Shown here: positions 44,753 through 51,723 of the stretch, piece by piece
Layout: every line of letters starts with the position of its first letter
Position numbering within the stretch: the first letter of the stretch is position 1
Assembly: GCA_900552365.1 (NCBI GenBank)
Contig: URZP01000001.1
Location: 1 to 57,013, forward strand
Source of the DNA: an uncultured Coriobacteriaceae bacterium
Lineage (GTDB): Bacteria > Actinomycetota > Coriobacteriia > Coriobacteriales > Eggerthellaceae
Length of the DNA stretch: 57,013 bases
Reading direction: 5' to 3'
Notes under the pieces: generated by a model
Databases searched by the model: none
What the model was told of the DNA's origin: nothing
The model's input: the letters and a program-made list of their open reading frames with translations, nothing else
Translations under genes and position numbers: made by a program

Positions 44753-45565
44753 ATGAAGGCACTTATTCCTGCAGCCGGTTTGGGCACGCGTTTCCTGCCC
44801 GTCACCAAGGCTCAGCCGAAGGAAATGCTCCTGGTCGTTGACAGACCGGTCATCCAATACGTCGTCGAAGAGGGCCTTGCCTCTGCCGCCGACGAAGTCG
44901 TCATCATCAACAGCCACTCCAAGAAGGCCATCGAGGATCACTTCACCCCCGATCCCGAGCTGGTTGCCACGCTGCGCGCTCGCGGCAAGGACGCTTATGC
45001 CGACGAAGTCGAGCGCGTTGGCAACATGAACGTTAGCTACGTGTACCAGGAAGAGGCCCTTGGTCTTGGCCATGCTATCCATTGCGCCGCTGAAAAGACC
45101 GGCGACGAGCCCTTCTACGTGCTGCTGGGCGACGTCATCGTCCCCGACAACAAGATGCTTCCGCGCATGCAGGAAGTTTCTGACGCGCACGGTGGTGCCA
45201 GCGTCATCGCCGTCATGCCCGTTCCCGACGATCAGGTTCACCGTTTCGGCATCATCGCCGGCTCCGAGGTTTCCGAGAACGTTTGGAAGGTCGACTCCCT
45301 GGTTGAGAAGCCTGCTTTGGAAGATGCTCCCTCCAACCTGGCCGTCTTCGGCCGCTACCTGCTGTCTCCGCGCGTCATGGAGCTTCTGGCTACCGTGAAG
45401 CCCGGCGTTGGCGGCGAGATCCAGCTTACCGACGCTCTTGATGAGGTTCTGAAGGAAGAAGAGATGTATGCGCTCGTCATCGATCCTTCCGACGGCTTTG
45501 ACACCGGCACCGTTGCCAGCTGGCTCGAGACGAACAACATCCTTTTCCAGCGTAAGAATTCGTAG
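44753..45565 (+). CDS. galU: UTP-glucose-1-phosphate uridylyltransferase
   Basis: Makes UDP-glucose from UTP and glucose 1-phosphate, for cell-surface glycans. Motifs are the nucleotide loop IPAAGLGTRFLPVTKAQPKE, the VEKP segment, EALGLGHAIHCA and GEIQLTDAL. At 270 residues it is slightly short but complete. I chose ATG 44753 with AAAGGGAA upstream. An extended -10 (TGGTATCCT, 44702-44710) lies 43 bp before it. Confidence 0.94.
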   Translation: MKALIPAAGLGTRFLPVTKAQPKEMLLVVDRPVIQYVVEEGLASAADEVVIINSHSKKAIEDHFTPDPELVATLRARGKDAYADEVERVGNMNVSYVYQEEALGLGHAIHCAAEKTGDEPFYVLLGDVIVPDNKMLPRMQEVSDAHGGASVIAVMPVPDDQVHRFGIIAGSEVSENVWKVDSLVEKPALEDAPSNLAVFGRYLLSPRVMELLATVKPGVGGEIQLTDALDEVLKEEEMYALVIDPSDGFDTGTVASWLETNNILFQRKNS

Positions 45566-45605
45566 CGATCGTCGGTCGATCCATTCGCGTGCTAAGGAGC
45601 CGTTC

Positions 45606-46493
45606 ATGCCGGATATCGCACTCCGTTTCAACAAGGACATGCTGACGTTGTCGACGCCCGTTCAAAACGCGCTCGCGCGTCAGGGCGTCGATGTCGATGC
45701 CGATCTTGAATACCAGCTTCTGATGGAGCCCGAGGCTATCGTCGATGCCATTCGCCTTGAAGCCGCTGCGGGCGCCCAGTGCCTGGTTGTGCCCACCGAT
45801 GGCATCACCGCCGCGCGCTTGTCGCACAAGCGCATGGAAGGCAAGGCTCATGACCTGGCGCACGCCGCTTGCGCTTGCGCCAACGAGGTGAAGCCCCAGC
45901 ACGTCGTTGCCGCGATCGGCCCCAGCGGTTTGCCCATCGATCCTTCGTCGAAGGCGTCGCTCAACGAGAACCGCGCGCAATACGCCGACGCCGCCAGGGC
46001 ATTCCAGGGCGAGACGTTCGACGCCTTCCTTCTTGATGGCTTCACGCGCAAGGAAGACTTGATGTGCGCGCTTATGGGCCTTGCCCAGGTGGGCGACACC
46101 CCGGTGCTCGCTTCGGTCGTCGTCGATTCCGATGGCGTTACCCCACGCGGCGACACCATCGAGGACGTGTGCGCGCTCATGCAGGAATACGGCGCAAGCG
46201 TCGTCGGCTTCTCCACGTCTGCGGCGCCTGCCGTCGCGGCTAAGCTGGTCCGCCGTGCTGCTTCGGCATGCAGCCTTCCTATCTTGGTTCAGCTTGACGT
46301 GCGCGAGGTCAACCCGCGTCAATTCGAGACCACCGACCAAAACCCGTACTACCGACCCGATGAGATGGTCACCGCCGCAGCGCATCTTCATGCTGCGGGC
46401 GCTCAGTTCATTCGCGCCATCGGCGCGGCGACTCCGTCTTATACGGGTGCCATCGCCGCAACCACGGGCGGTCTTGACGTGCGTCTTTCCTAG
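45606..46493 (+). CDS. Homocysteine S-methyltransferase-like protein lacking the zinc cysteines
   Basis: A 295-residue TIM-barrel protein that follows the homocysteine S-methyltransferase domain order: EYQLLMEPEAIVDAIRLEA, AAIGPSGLP, FDAFLLDGFTRKEDL, TPVLASVVVDSDG, SVVGFSTSA, and a C-terminal FIRAIGAATPSYTGAIAAT. In active enzymes the VGF.. motif carries NC and the last motif GGCC, which bind catalytic zinc. Here they read STS and GAATPS, and the ET(F) motif reads DGF. It therefore looks unable to use the standard chemistry. I chose ATG 45606, preceded by TAAGGAG. It follows galU by 40 bp and precedes a small unknown gene. Confidence 0.72.
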   Translation: MPDIALRFNKDMLTLSTPVQNALARQGVDVDADLEYQLLMEPEAIVDAIRLEAAAGAQCLVVPTDGITAARLSHKRMEGKAHDLAHAACACANEVKPQHVVAAIGPSGLPIDPSSKASLNENRAQYADAARAFQGETFDAFLLDGFTRKEDLMCALMGLAQVGDTPVLASVVVDSDGVTPRGDTIEDVCALMQEYGASVVGFSTSAAPAVAAKLVRRAASACSLPILVQLDVREVNPRQFETTDQNPYYRPDEMVTAAAHLHAAGAQFIRAIGAATPSYTGAIAATTGGLDVRLS

Positions 46494-46509
46494 TTCGCGA
46501 GGTGCACGT

Positions 46510-46794
46510 ATGGGCGAATTCATGAGCGATTTTCAAACGAACACGACGCGCAGCGAGTCGTACGGTGCCCTTCAGGACATCGTCGACTCGCTTTTCGTGA
46601 ACAAGGGGCCGCTTGACGAGGTCCGTCGTCTTGATGTCATCGTCGCCGGCGAATCGGGTGACCTTCCCGCCGACCTGCAGGAAGTCATCGCGCTTCTGCC
46701 GCCGGGAAATTATTCGCGTCAGCGCTTGTGCGACCAGCTGAACTCGTCGATCGGCGGTCACGCATGGGGCCAGGTGTACGGAACGGTGGAATAG
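46510..46794 (+). CDS. Small conserved-looking protein of unknown function
   Basis: A 94-residue cytosolic protein that I do not recognise. It has a polar N-terminus, an acidic middle (LDVIVAGESGDLPADLQEV) and a C-terminal QLNSSIGGHAWGQVYGTVE. GAGGTG precedes the ATG at 46510; ATG 46522 is also possible. It lies 16 bp after the methyltransferase-like gene and 1 bp before mscS, so it is part of that transcript. Third-position GC bias supports coding. Confidence 0.7.
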   Translation: MGEFMSDFQTNTTRSESYGALQDIVDSLFVNKGPLDEVRRLDVIVAGESGDLPADLQEVIALLPPGNYSRQRLCDQLNSSIGGHAWGQVYGTVE

Positions 46795-46795
46795 C

Positions 46796-47605
46796 ATGCA
46801 AGATGTGTTGGATTTCTTCGAGAGGGTGACCGCCTCGGAGTTCGCAGGAACGGTGATCACCGCGGTCATCATTCTTGCCGCAACGGCAATTTGCGTTCGC
46901 GTTGCCACGCGCCTGATCAGGGGGTTCGTCAAGCACAGCGGCCATGACCTGCCGTCCAGCTCGATCTTCGTCAATATCGCTCGCGCGACTATCTGGCTGA
47001 TCGGCTTCAGCTTGCTGTTGTCCACGTGTTTCGGTATCGACGTCAGCGCGCTTGTCGCTGCACTGGGCGTTGGCGGCATTGCCGTGTCGCTTGGCTTCAG
47101 GGACACCATTTCCAATCTCATCGGCGGCTTGCAGGTGTCGATGCTCGGCATTGTGGCCCCGGGCGACAATATCGCCGTGGGCTCGCTGAAGGGCGTCGTT
47201 CAGGACGTCACATGGCGTCAAACCGTGGTGCGCGCAGGCGACGGCCACGACGTGGTCGTTCCCAACTCGGTCATCAATGCGCAGACCGTCGAGAAGTTCC
47301 CGCCGGTGAACGTCGTTCGCGTTCCCGTTTCACTTGCCACGGACGGGCGCGATTTGGATGAGGTTGCCAAGGCGGTCGAAAGCAAAGCCAGCGCCGCTGC
47401 GCACGGGGTCGGCACGGTCGCCTGCGAGCCTCGCTTGCTTTTCACGGGGATCAGCGAAATGGCCGTGAACGGCGTTTTGACGTATGAGATGGGGCAGGCT
47501 GAAACCGTGTCCGCCGCAACTGATGCCATCATTCGCGCGATCGCGCCGTATGCGCGCAATTCGTTCAAGGAAGCGGCGGCAGAAGATACCGCCCAAGAGT
47601 CCTGA
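46796..47605 (+). CDS. MscS-family mechanosensitive channel
   Basis: A 269-residue small-conductance mechanosensitive channel. The pore-lining third helix region is ALVAALGVGGIAVSLGFRDT, followed by the beta domain with APGDNIAVG and VVVPNSVINA. Only three membrane helices are present, as in the basic MscS plan. It opens under membrane tension to relieve osmotic stress. The ATG lies one base after the preceding stop (TAG-C-ATG). Confidence 0.92.
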   Translation: MQDVLDFFERVTASEFAGTVITAVIILAATAICVRVATRLIRGFVKHSGHDLPSSSIFVNIARATIWLIGFSLLLSTCFGIDVSALVAALGVGGIAVSLGFRDTISNLIGGLQVSMLGIVAPGDNIAVGSLKGVVQDVTWRQTVVRAGDGHDVVVPNSVINAQTVEKFPPVNVVRVPVSLATDGRDLDEVAKAVESKASAAAHGVGTVACEPRLLFTGISEMAVNGVLTYEMGQAETVSAATDAIIRAIAPYARNSFKEAAAEDTAQES

Positions 47606-47616
47606 TTTCGGGCATG

Positions 47617-47788
47617 AAAAATCCCGCCCCCTGCCCGCAGGGTGAACCCACCTTAAGTTAAGGTGGGTGCTCGCAGCTTGCTTCCTGGCTTTCGTGTCGA
47701 CAGACGCGAATCCCCATTTCACAGGCGATTAGAGCTCCCTGAGAAAGAATGTCGGTCCACCACAAAAAGCGGCATTGGGAACGGGACC
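47617..47788 (-). ncRNA. ssrS: 6S RNA
   Basis: On the minus strand, about 172 nt fold like 6S RNA, the RNA that mimics an open promoter and holds the housekeeping RNA polymerase. The ends pair strongly: GTCCCGTTCCC (47777-47787) with GGGGGCGGGAT (47621-47631), then TGCCGC with GCGGGCA. The 3' strand contains the typical run CACCTTAACTTAAGGTGGGTT and ACCCTGCGG, a small hairpin next to the closing stem that resembles the E. coli 6S 3' region. Transcription would end at the T5 run (47617-47621 on the complement). A -10 TAGTGT (47796-47801) lies at the right distance upstream, with a weak -35. Expression is not shown by sequence. Confidence 0.8.
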
Positions 47789-47801
47789 AACTAGTACACT
47801 A

Positions 47802-47944
47802 TCCCTGCGTCAATGCGAAATAAAGTCTTGACTTAGATTTTGCCGTGCTGTTTCGTTTTTTGGTGCGGCATCGTGTTTTTCGGTTGTCGCATTTCAGGCG
47901 CGAAAACGCGCTGAAACGCCCCTCGCAAACCAGAAGGCTTCTCC
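47802..47944 (+). promoter_or_regulatory. rarA leader region
   Basis: This stretch holds a TTGACT (47828-47833) with no clear -10 and a hairpin of TTTCAG, a bulged G and CGCG around AAAA (47892-47916), just upstream of the rarA start. No T-run follows, so it is not a terminator. Confidence 0.35.
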
Positions 47945-49366
47945 ATGGATACTCTATTTACCGAAATGGAAAATGCTCAAAAATCAAAGGTCGCGCCCCT
48001 GGCTGTTCGTATGAGGCCGGCGTCCCTTGACGATTTTGTGGGGCAGTCCGAAGCGGTGGGGCCCGGCAGTTGGCTTCGCTCCGCCATACAGAACGATACG
48101 TTAAGCTCGGTCATCCTGTTCGGGCCGGCGGGAACCGGCAAGACGTCCATCGCGCACATCATCGCCGAGAGCACCGCCGCCACGTTTGTCGAGGTATCGG
48201 CCATTGGCGGAACCGTCTCCGACCTGCGTCGTGAGATTGCCGCCGCCGAGACGCGCTTGCTGCAGGGCAGGCGAACCATCCTGTTCGTCGATGAGATCCA
48301 TCGTTTCAATCGCGCGCAGCAGGACTCGCTTCTTCATGCCGTCGAGAACCGCACGGTTGTCCTTATCGGCGCTACTACCGAGAACCCTTATTTCGAGGTG
48401 AATTCCGCCTTGATCTCGCGTTCGCGCATCGTCGAGCTGGGACATCTTTCCGATTTCGATATCGCCGAGCTTATCTCTCGTGCGCTTGTCGACGAGCGCG
48501 GCTTGGCGGGGAAGTACGAGCTTGCGTCCGACGCCCTTGACGCGCTGGTCGTCATGGCCGGCGGCGACGCGCGCTCGGCTTTGACGTCGCTTGAGCTTTC
48601 CGCCGGCATGGTTTCGCCCGGCACTAAGGACGCCCCTGCTCCGATCGGCGCCAAGGTCGTCGAAACGGCCAACCTCCATCGCGGTTTGCCATACGACAAG
48701 AACAAGGACATGCACTACGACATCATCTCGGCGTTCATCAAGTCGATGCGCGGCAGCGACCCCGATGCGGCCTTGTACTGGCTCGCTCGCATGATCGACG
48801 GCGGCGAGGATCCGAAATTCATCGCACGCCGCATTTTCATCTGCGCATCCGAGGACGTGGGCAACGCCGATCCGCAGGCTCTTTTGGTGGCGGAGGCCGC
48901 GTTCAAGTCGGCCGAGGTCATCGGCTACCCCGAATGCGCTTTGAACCTTGCCCAGGCTGCCACGTACATCGCGCTGGCTCCGAAGAGCAACGCTGCTTCC
49001 GCGGGTTATTTTGCGGCGCTGGCCGAGGTTCGCAAGGGCCCCGTCCGCGAGGTTCCCAGCTATTTGCGCGATCGTCATCGTCCCGGCTCCGAGAACTACG
49101 GCACCTACCGCTACCCGCACGACTATCCCGGTGGATGGGTCGATCAGCGTTATCTTCCCGAGGGTTTGGAGCGCGGCGCGTTCTATCATCCCACCGACCG
49201 TGGTTGGGAGGCTTATCGCGTCGATTCGACCGCAGGCGACCGAGCGGGTCGCATCGATTTGGGGCTCAATGCCAAGGACGGCAAGAAAGGCCATCCTCAG
49301 CCGAAGAGCACGTGGGAGAAAATCCACGACGATGCGGGAAAGCCTCTTCCGAACAACGGGAAATAG
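47945..49366 (+). CDS. rarA: RarA (MgsA), replication-associated recombination protein A
   Basis: AAA+ ATPase related to clamp loaders and RuvB that acts at stalled forks and single-strand gaps. Walker A is GPAGTGKT (60-67), Walker B FVDEIHRFNRAQQD (D116, E117), sensor 1 lies in GATTENPYFEVN, followed by SRSRI. The C-terminal tetramerisation domain has KNKDMHYDIISAFIKSMRGSDPDAALYWLARM and GSENYGTYRYPHDYPGGW. At 473 residues it is complete. AGAAGGC upstream of the ATG is a moderate ribosome site. Confidence 0.95.
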   Translation: MDTLFTEMENAQKSKVAPLAVRMRPASLDDFVGQSEAVGPGSWLRSAIQNDTLSSVILFGPAGTGKTSIAHIIAESTAATFVEVSAIGGTVSDLRREIAAAETRLLQGRRTILFVDEIHRFNRAQQDSLLHAVENRTVVLIGATTENPYFEVNSALISRSRIVELGHLSDFDIAELISRALVDERGLAGKYELASDALDALVVMAGGDARSALTSLELSAGMVSPGTKDAPAPIGAKVVETANLHRGLPYDKNKDMHYDIISAFIKSMRGSDPDAALYWLARMIDGGEDPKFIARRIFICASEDVGNADPQALLVAEAAFKSAEVIGYPECALNLAQAATYIALAPKSNAASAGYFAALAEVRKGPVREVPSYLRDRHRPGSENYGTYRYPHDYPGGWVDQRYLPEGLERGAFYHPTDRGWEAYRVDSTAGDRAGRIDLGLNAKDGKKGHPQPKSTWEKIHDDAGKPLPNNGK

Positions 49367-49499
49367 CCTTTCGGTCGACGCGGCACTGAGGCAACTTGCA
49401 TGCCGATTCCTCTTCAAGATCCCCCGCCGGCGACTGCGCGCCACAACGTTTCGCGATGTGTGGCGTGACGTGCTTTGACGGTAGATGAAAAAGGAAACG

Positions 49500-49530
49500 A
49501 AGGCGTAGCACGTGCGAATAGACGCCTTTT
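49500..49530 (+). terminator. Terminator after rarA
   Basis: AAGGCGT (49500-49506) pairs with ACGCCTT (49522-49528), followed by TT. An extended -10 for the next gene (TGCTATAGT, 49535-49543) begins just after it. Confidence 0.65.
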
Positions 49531-49570
49531 CGCATGCTATAGTTGTCCCTGTAGAACAAGGAGGTTTCCC

Positions 49571-50173
49571 ATGGACATCAATATGATCCTTGCCGTGGTT
49601 TTCATTTGCGTCGGCATCGCGCTGATCGTTTTCCTTATCGAGCTCGTTCGCACCGTGCGCAGCGCTCGCACGACCATCGATAACGTGCAGAAGCAACTTG
49701 AGCCTACGCTCGCCCATGTCGAGCAGATCACCAACGAGATCAAGCCGGCCATTGCCAAGGTCGATCCGCTGATGGACCGCGTTTCGCTTACCATTGACGC
49801 CGCGAATCTCGAGATGATGCGTGTCGATCAGATCCTCGAAGATGTCACCGCCATCACCGACACCGCCTCCAATGCCGTTGAGGCCGTTGACAATGTGGCC
49901 AATGCGCCGCTGGAGCTGATGAACAACGTTTCCAGTAAAGTTCGCAAGGTTTTGAAGCCCAAGGCCGCCAGCGACGAGGCGCAGATGCTCGAGCAGCAGC
50001 GCGTTGCTGCGGCGAAGGCCCTTGACGAGCTTCGCGCGGCCGAGAAAGAGACGGGCCTGACCGGCGTCTCTTCTGCTCAGGTCGACGGCGCGGCTCCTGC
50101 AACCGAGGCTGCCGACGCGAAGTCCGCGGGTGAAAACGCGTACTTCACGTACGAGGCAACTTCAAGCAAATAG
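49571..50173 (+). CDS. DUF948-like membrane-anchored protein
   Basis: A 200-residue protein with one N-terminal membrane helix (about 4-25), then a long helical region (IDNVQKQLEPTLAHVEQI, then EIKPAIAKVDPLMDRVSL) as in DUF948/YtxG-like proteins, and an Ala-rich disordered tail. Its role is unknown; related Bacillus proteins belong to the general stress group. AAGGAGGT precedes ATG 49571. The permease gene starts 17 bp after its stop. Confidence 0.75.
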   Translation: MDINMILAVVFICVGIALIVFLIELVRTVRSARTTIDNVQKQLEPTLAHVEQITNEIKPAIAKVDPLMDRVSLTIDAANLEMMRVDQILEDVTAITDTASNAVEAVDNVANAPLELMNNVSSKVRKVLKPKAASDEAQMLEQQRVAAAKALDELRAAEKETGLTGVSSAQVDGAAPATEAADAKSAGENAYFTYEATSSK

Positions 50174-50190
50174 TGCGAAGGCGATAGCGC

Positions 50191-51498
50191 ATGTCTTCAA
50201 GCTCGGCTGATCAACGGGAAGCATCAGGCTCTTCTCTGCATGAAGCGGTTCGCGAGGATCGCAAGATGCACGCTGCAAAGCGTCATTTCCTGCAGGTCTG
50301 GACGCTGGTGGGAGCCTGTGTACTCACCGCGGTCGTCGTTTATCTTCTCAATGTCCTTGCCATACCCGTCGGCATCATCATCTGGACCGTCATCATCTGC
50401 TTCATCTTGTCCGGCCCGGTGAACTTTTTCGAGCAGTATGGCATAAAGCGCGCATGGGGCACGCTGCTGGCGTACGTCCTTATGTTCGCCGTGCTCGCCT
50501 TGCTGCTTTTCATCACGTTCTCGCCGACCTTCGGCATCAGCGAGCAGTTCCAGAACATGGTCATGTCGCTTCCCGACTACGCGCAATCGGTCATGGCGGC
50601 CGCGAACGGGTTCTACGATCGCTACGCCGACGTCCTTTCCAACTACAAGGTGCGCGAGGCGCTTGACTCCATCGCGCAATCGTTTGCCAGCTGGGCTTCG
50701 GGTGTTGCTGCCAGCAGCGCAAGCGGCGTGGTTTCCGCAGGCGCGGCTATCGGCAACGTCTGCCTGGTGGTTGGCTTCGCGTTCGTCGTGGCTTTCTGGA
50801 TGCTTATGGAAGCACCTGGTCTGGGACGTGAGGTTCGTCGCATCGTCGGCGACGATCGCCATGAGGAGCTTGCCATGCTGCACGCCACCGTCACCCGCGT
50901 GATGGGCGGCTACATCAAGGGCACGCTTATCCAATGCGCCATCATCGGCGTGGGCTGCGGCGTCCTGTTCGCCATTGTCGGCACGCCTAATGCGGCCGCG
51001 TTCGGCGTGATCACCGGTCTTCTGAACATCATCCCCGTCGTCGGCCCGTGGCTGGGCGGTTTCGTGGCGGCGCTCGGCAGTTTGTTCATCAGCCCCTTCA
51101 CCGCGTTCGTGGCCCTTATCGGCACCATTGCCATTCAGCAGGCTGTCTACACCTTCGTGTCGCCTAAGCTGGTCGGCAACGCCGTCGACATCCATCCGGC
51201 GCTCACTTTCATCGCCCTGATGGCCGGCAGCGGAATCGGCGCCGCTATGAGTGGCCTTTCGGGTTCGCTTGTCGGCGCGCTTCTGTCCATTCCCGCTGTT
51301 GCAGTGATGAAGTCGGTGTTCGTTTACTACTTCGAGAAACGCACCGGCCGTCGCATCGTTTCGCCCGATGGTGTGTTCTTCTGCGGCAAAGATATCGGCG
51401 ATGGGCAGATCGATCCCATGGTCGACGCCACTGGTCTTACCCTTGCCGACGCCGAAGCCGAGGCCGAAGCGCGCGAGCGTGCGGGGCTTGGCCTATAG
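50191..51498 (+). CDS. AI-2E family permease (PerM/YtvI-like)
   Basis: A 435-residue membrane protein of the AI-2E family. It has about eight membrane helices, a soluble loop between helices 3 and 4 with YAQSVMAAANGFYDRY, and the family core GLLNIIPVVGPWLGG with ALIGTIAIQQAVYTFVSPKLVG. Members export diverse small molecules or sodium; transport of autoinducer-2 itself is not implied. A C-terminal acidic tail (ADAEAEAEARERAG) is present. It probably forms an operon with the DUF948-like gene. Confidence 0.88.
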   Translation: MSSSSADQREASGSSLHEAVREDRKMHAAKRHFLQVWTLVGACVLTAVVVYLLNVLAIPVGIIIWTVIICFILSGPVNFFEQYGIKRAWGTLLAYVLMFAVLALLLFITFSPTFGISEQFQNMVMSLPDYAQSVMAAANGFYDRYADVLSNYKVREALDSIAQSFASWASGVAASSASGVVSAGAAIGNVCLVVGFAFVVAFWMLMEAPGLGREVRRIVGDDRHEELAMLHATVTRVMGGYIKGTLIQCAIIGVGCGVLFAIVGTPNAAAFGVITGLLNIIPVVGPWLGGFVAALGSLFISPFTAFVALIGTIAIQQAVYTFVSPKLVGNAVDIHPALTFIALMAGSGIGAAMSGLSGSLVGALLSIPAVAVMKSVFVYYFEKRTGRRIVSPDGVFFCGKDIGDGQIDPMVDATGLTLADAEAEAEARERAGLGL

Positions 51499-51723
51499 CT
51501 TCGGGTGGTGAACCCGGGCGTGCGCATCCGCGCGTGCGGGCTTGGGATTGTAAATCTGGCTTGTAGTTATTCGGGGTTGCGCCGATGATCTGCTGCGTTC
51601 TGCGCAAATAGGGGTAGAATTATCGGCACCGTTTTCGGGCGCCGCCTGGGAACGCGTTCATGGAATCGAATGCACGGGCAGATCGAGCACGTGAGCAAAT
51701 AGCAGATAGCGAGGATTCAACAC

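Noticed and set aside
51499..51723. T-box leader before alaS
   Set aside because: No T-box core sequence and no specifier-plus-antiterminator arrangement could be found in the 225 bp.
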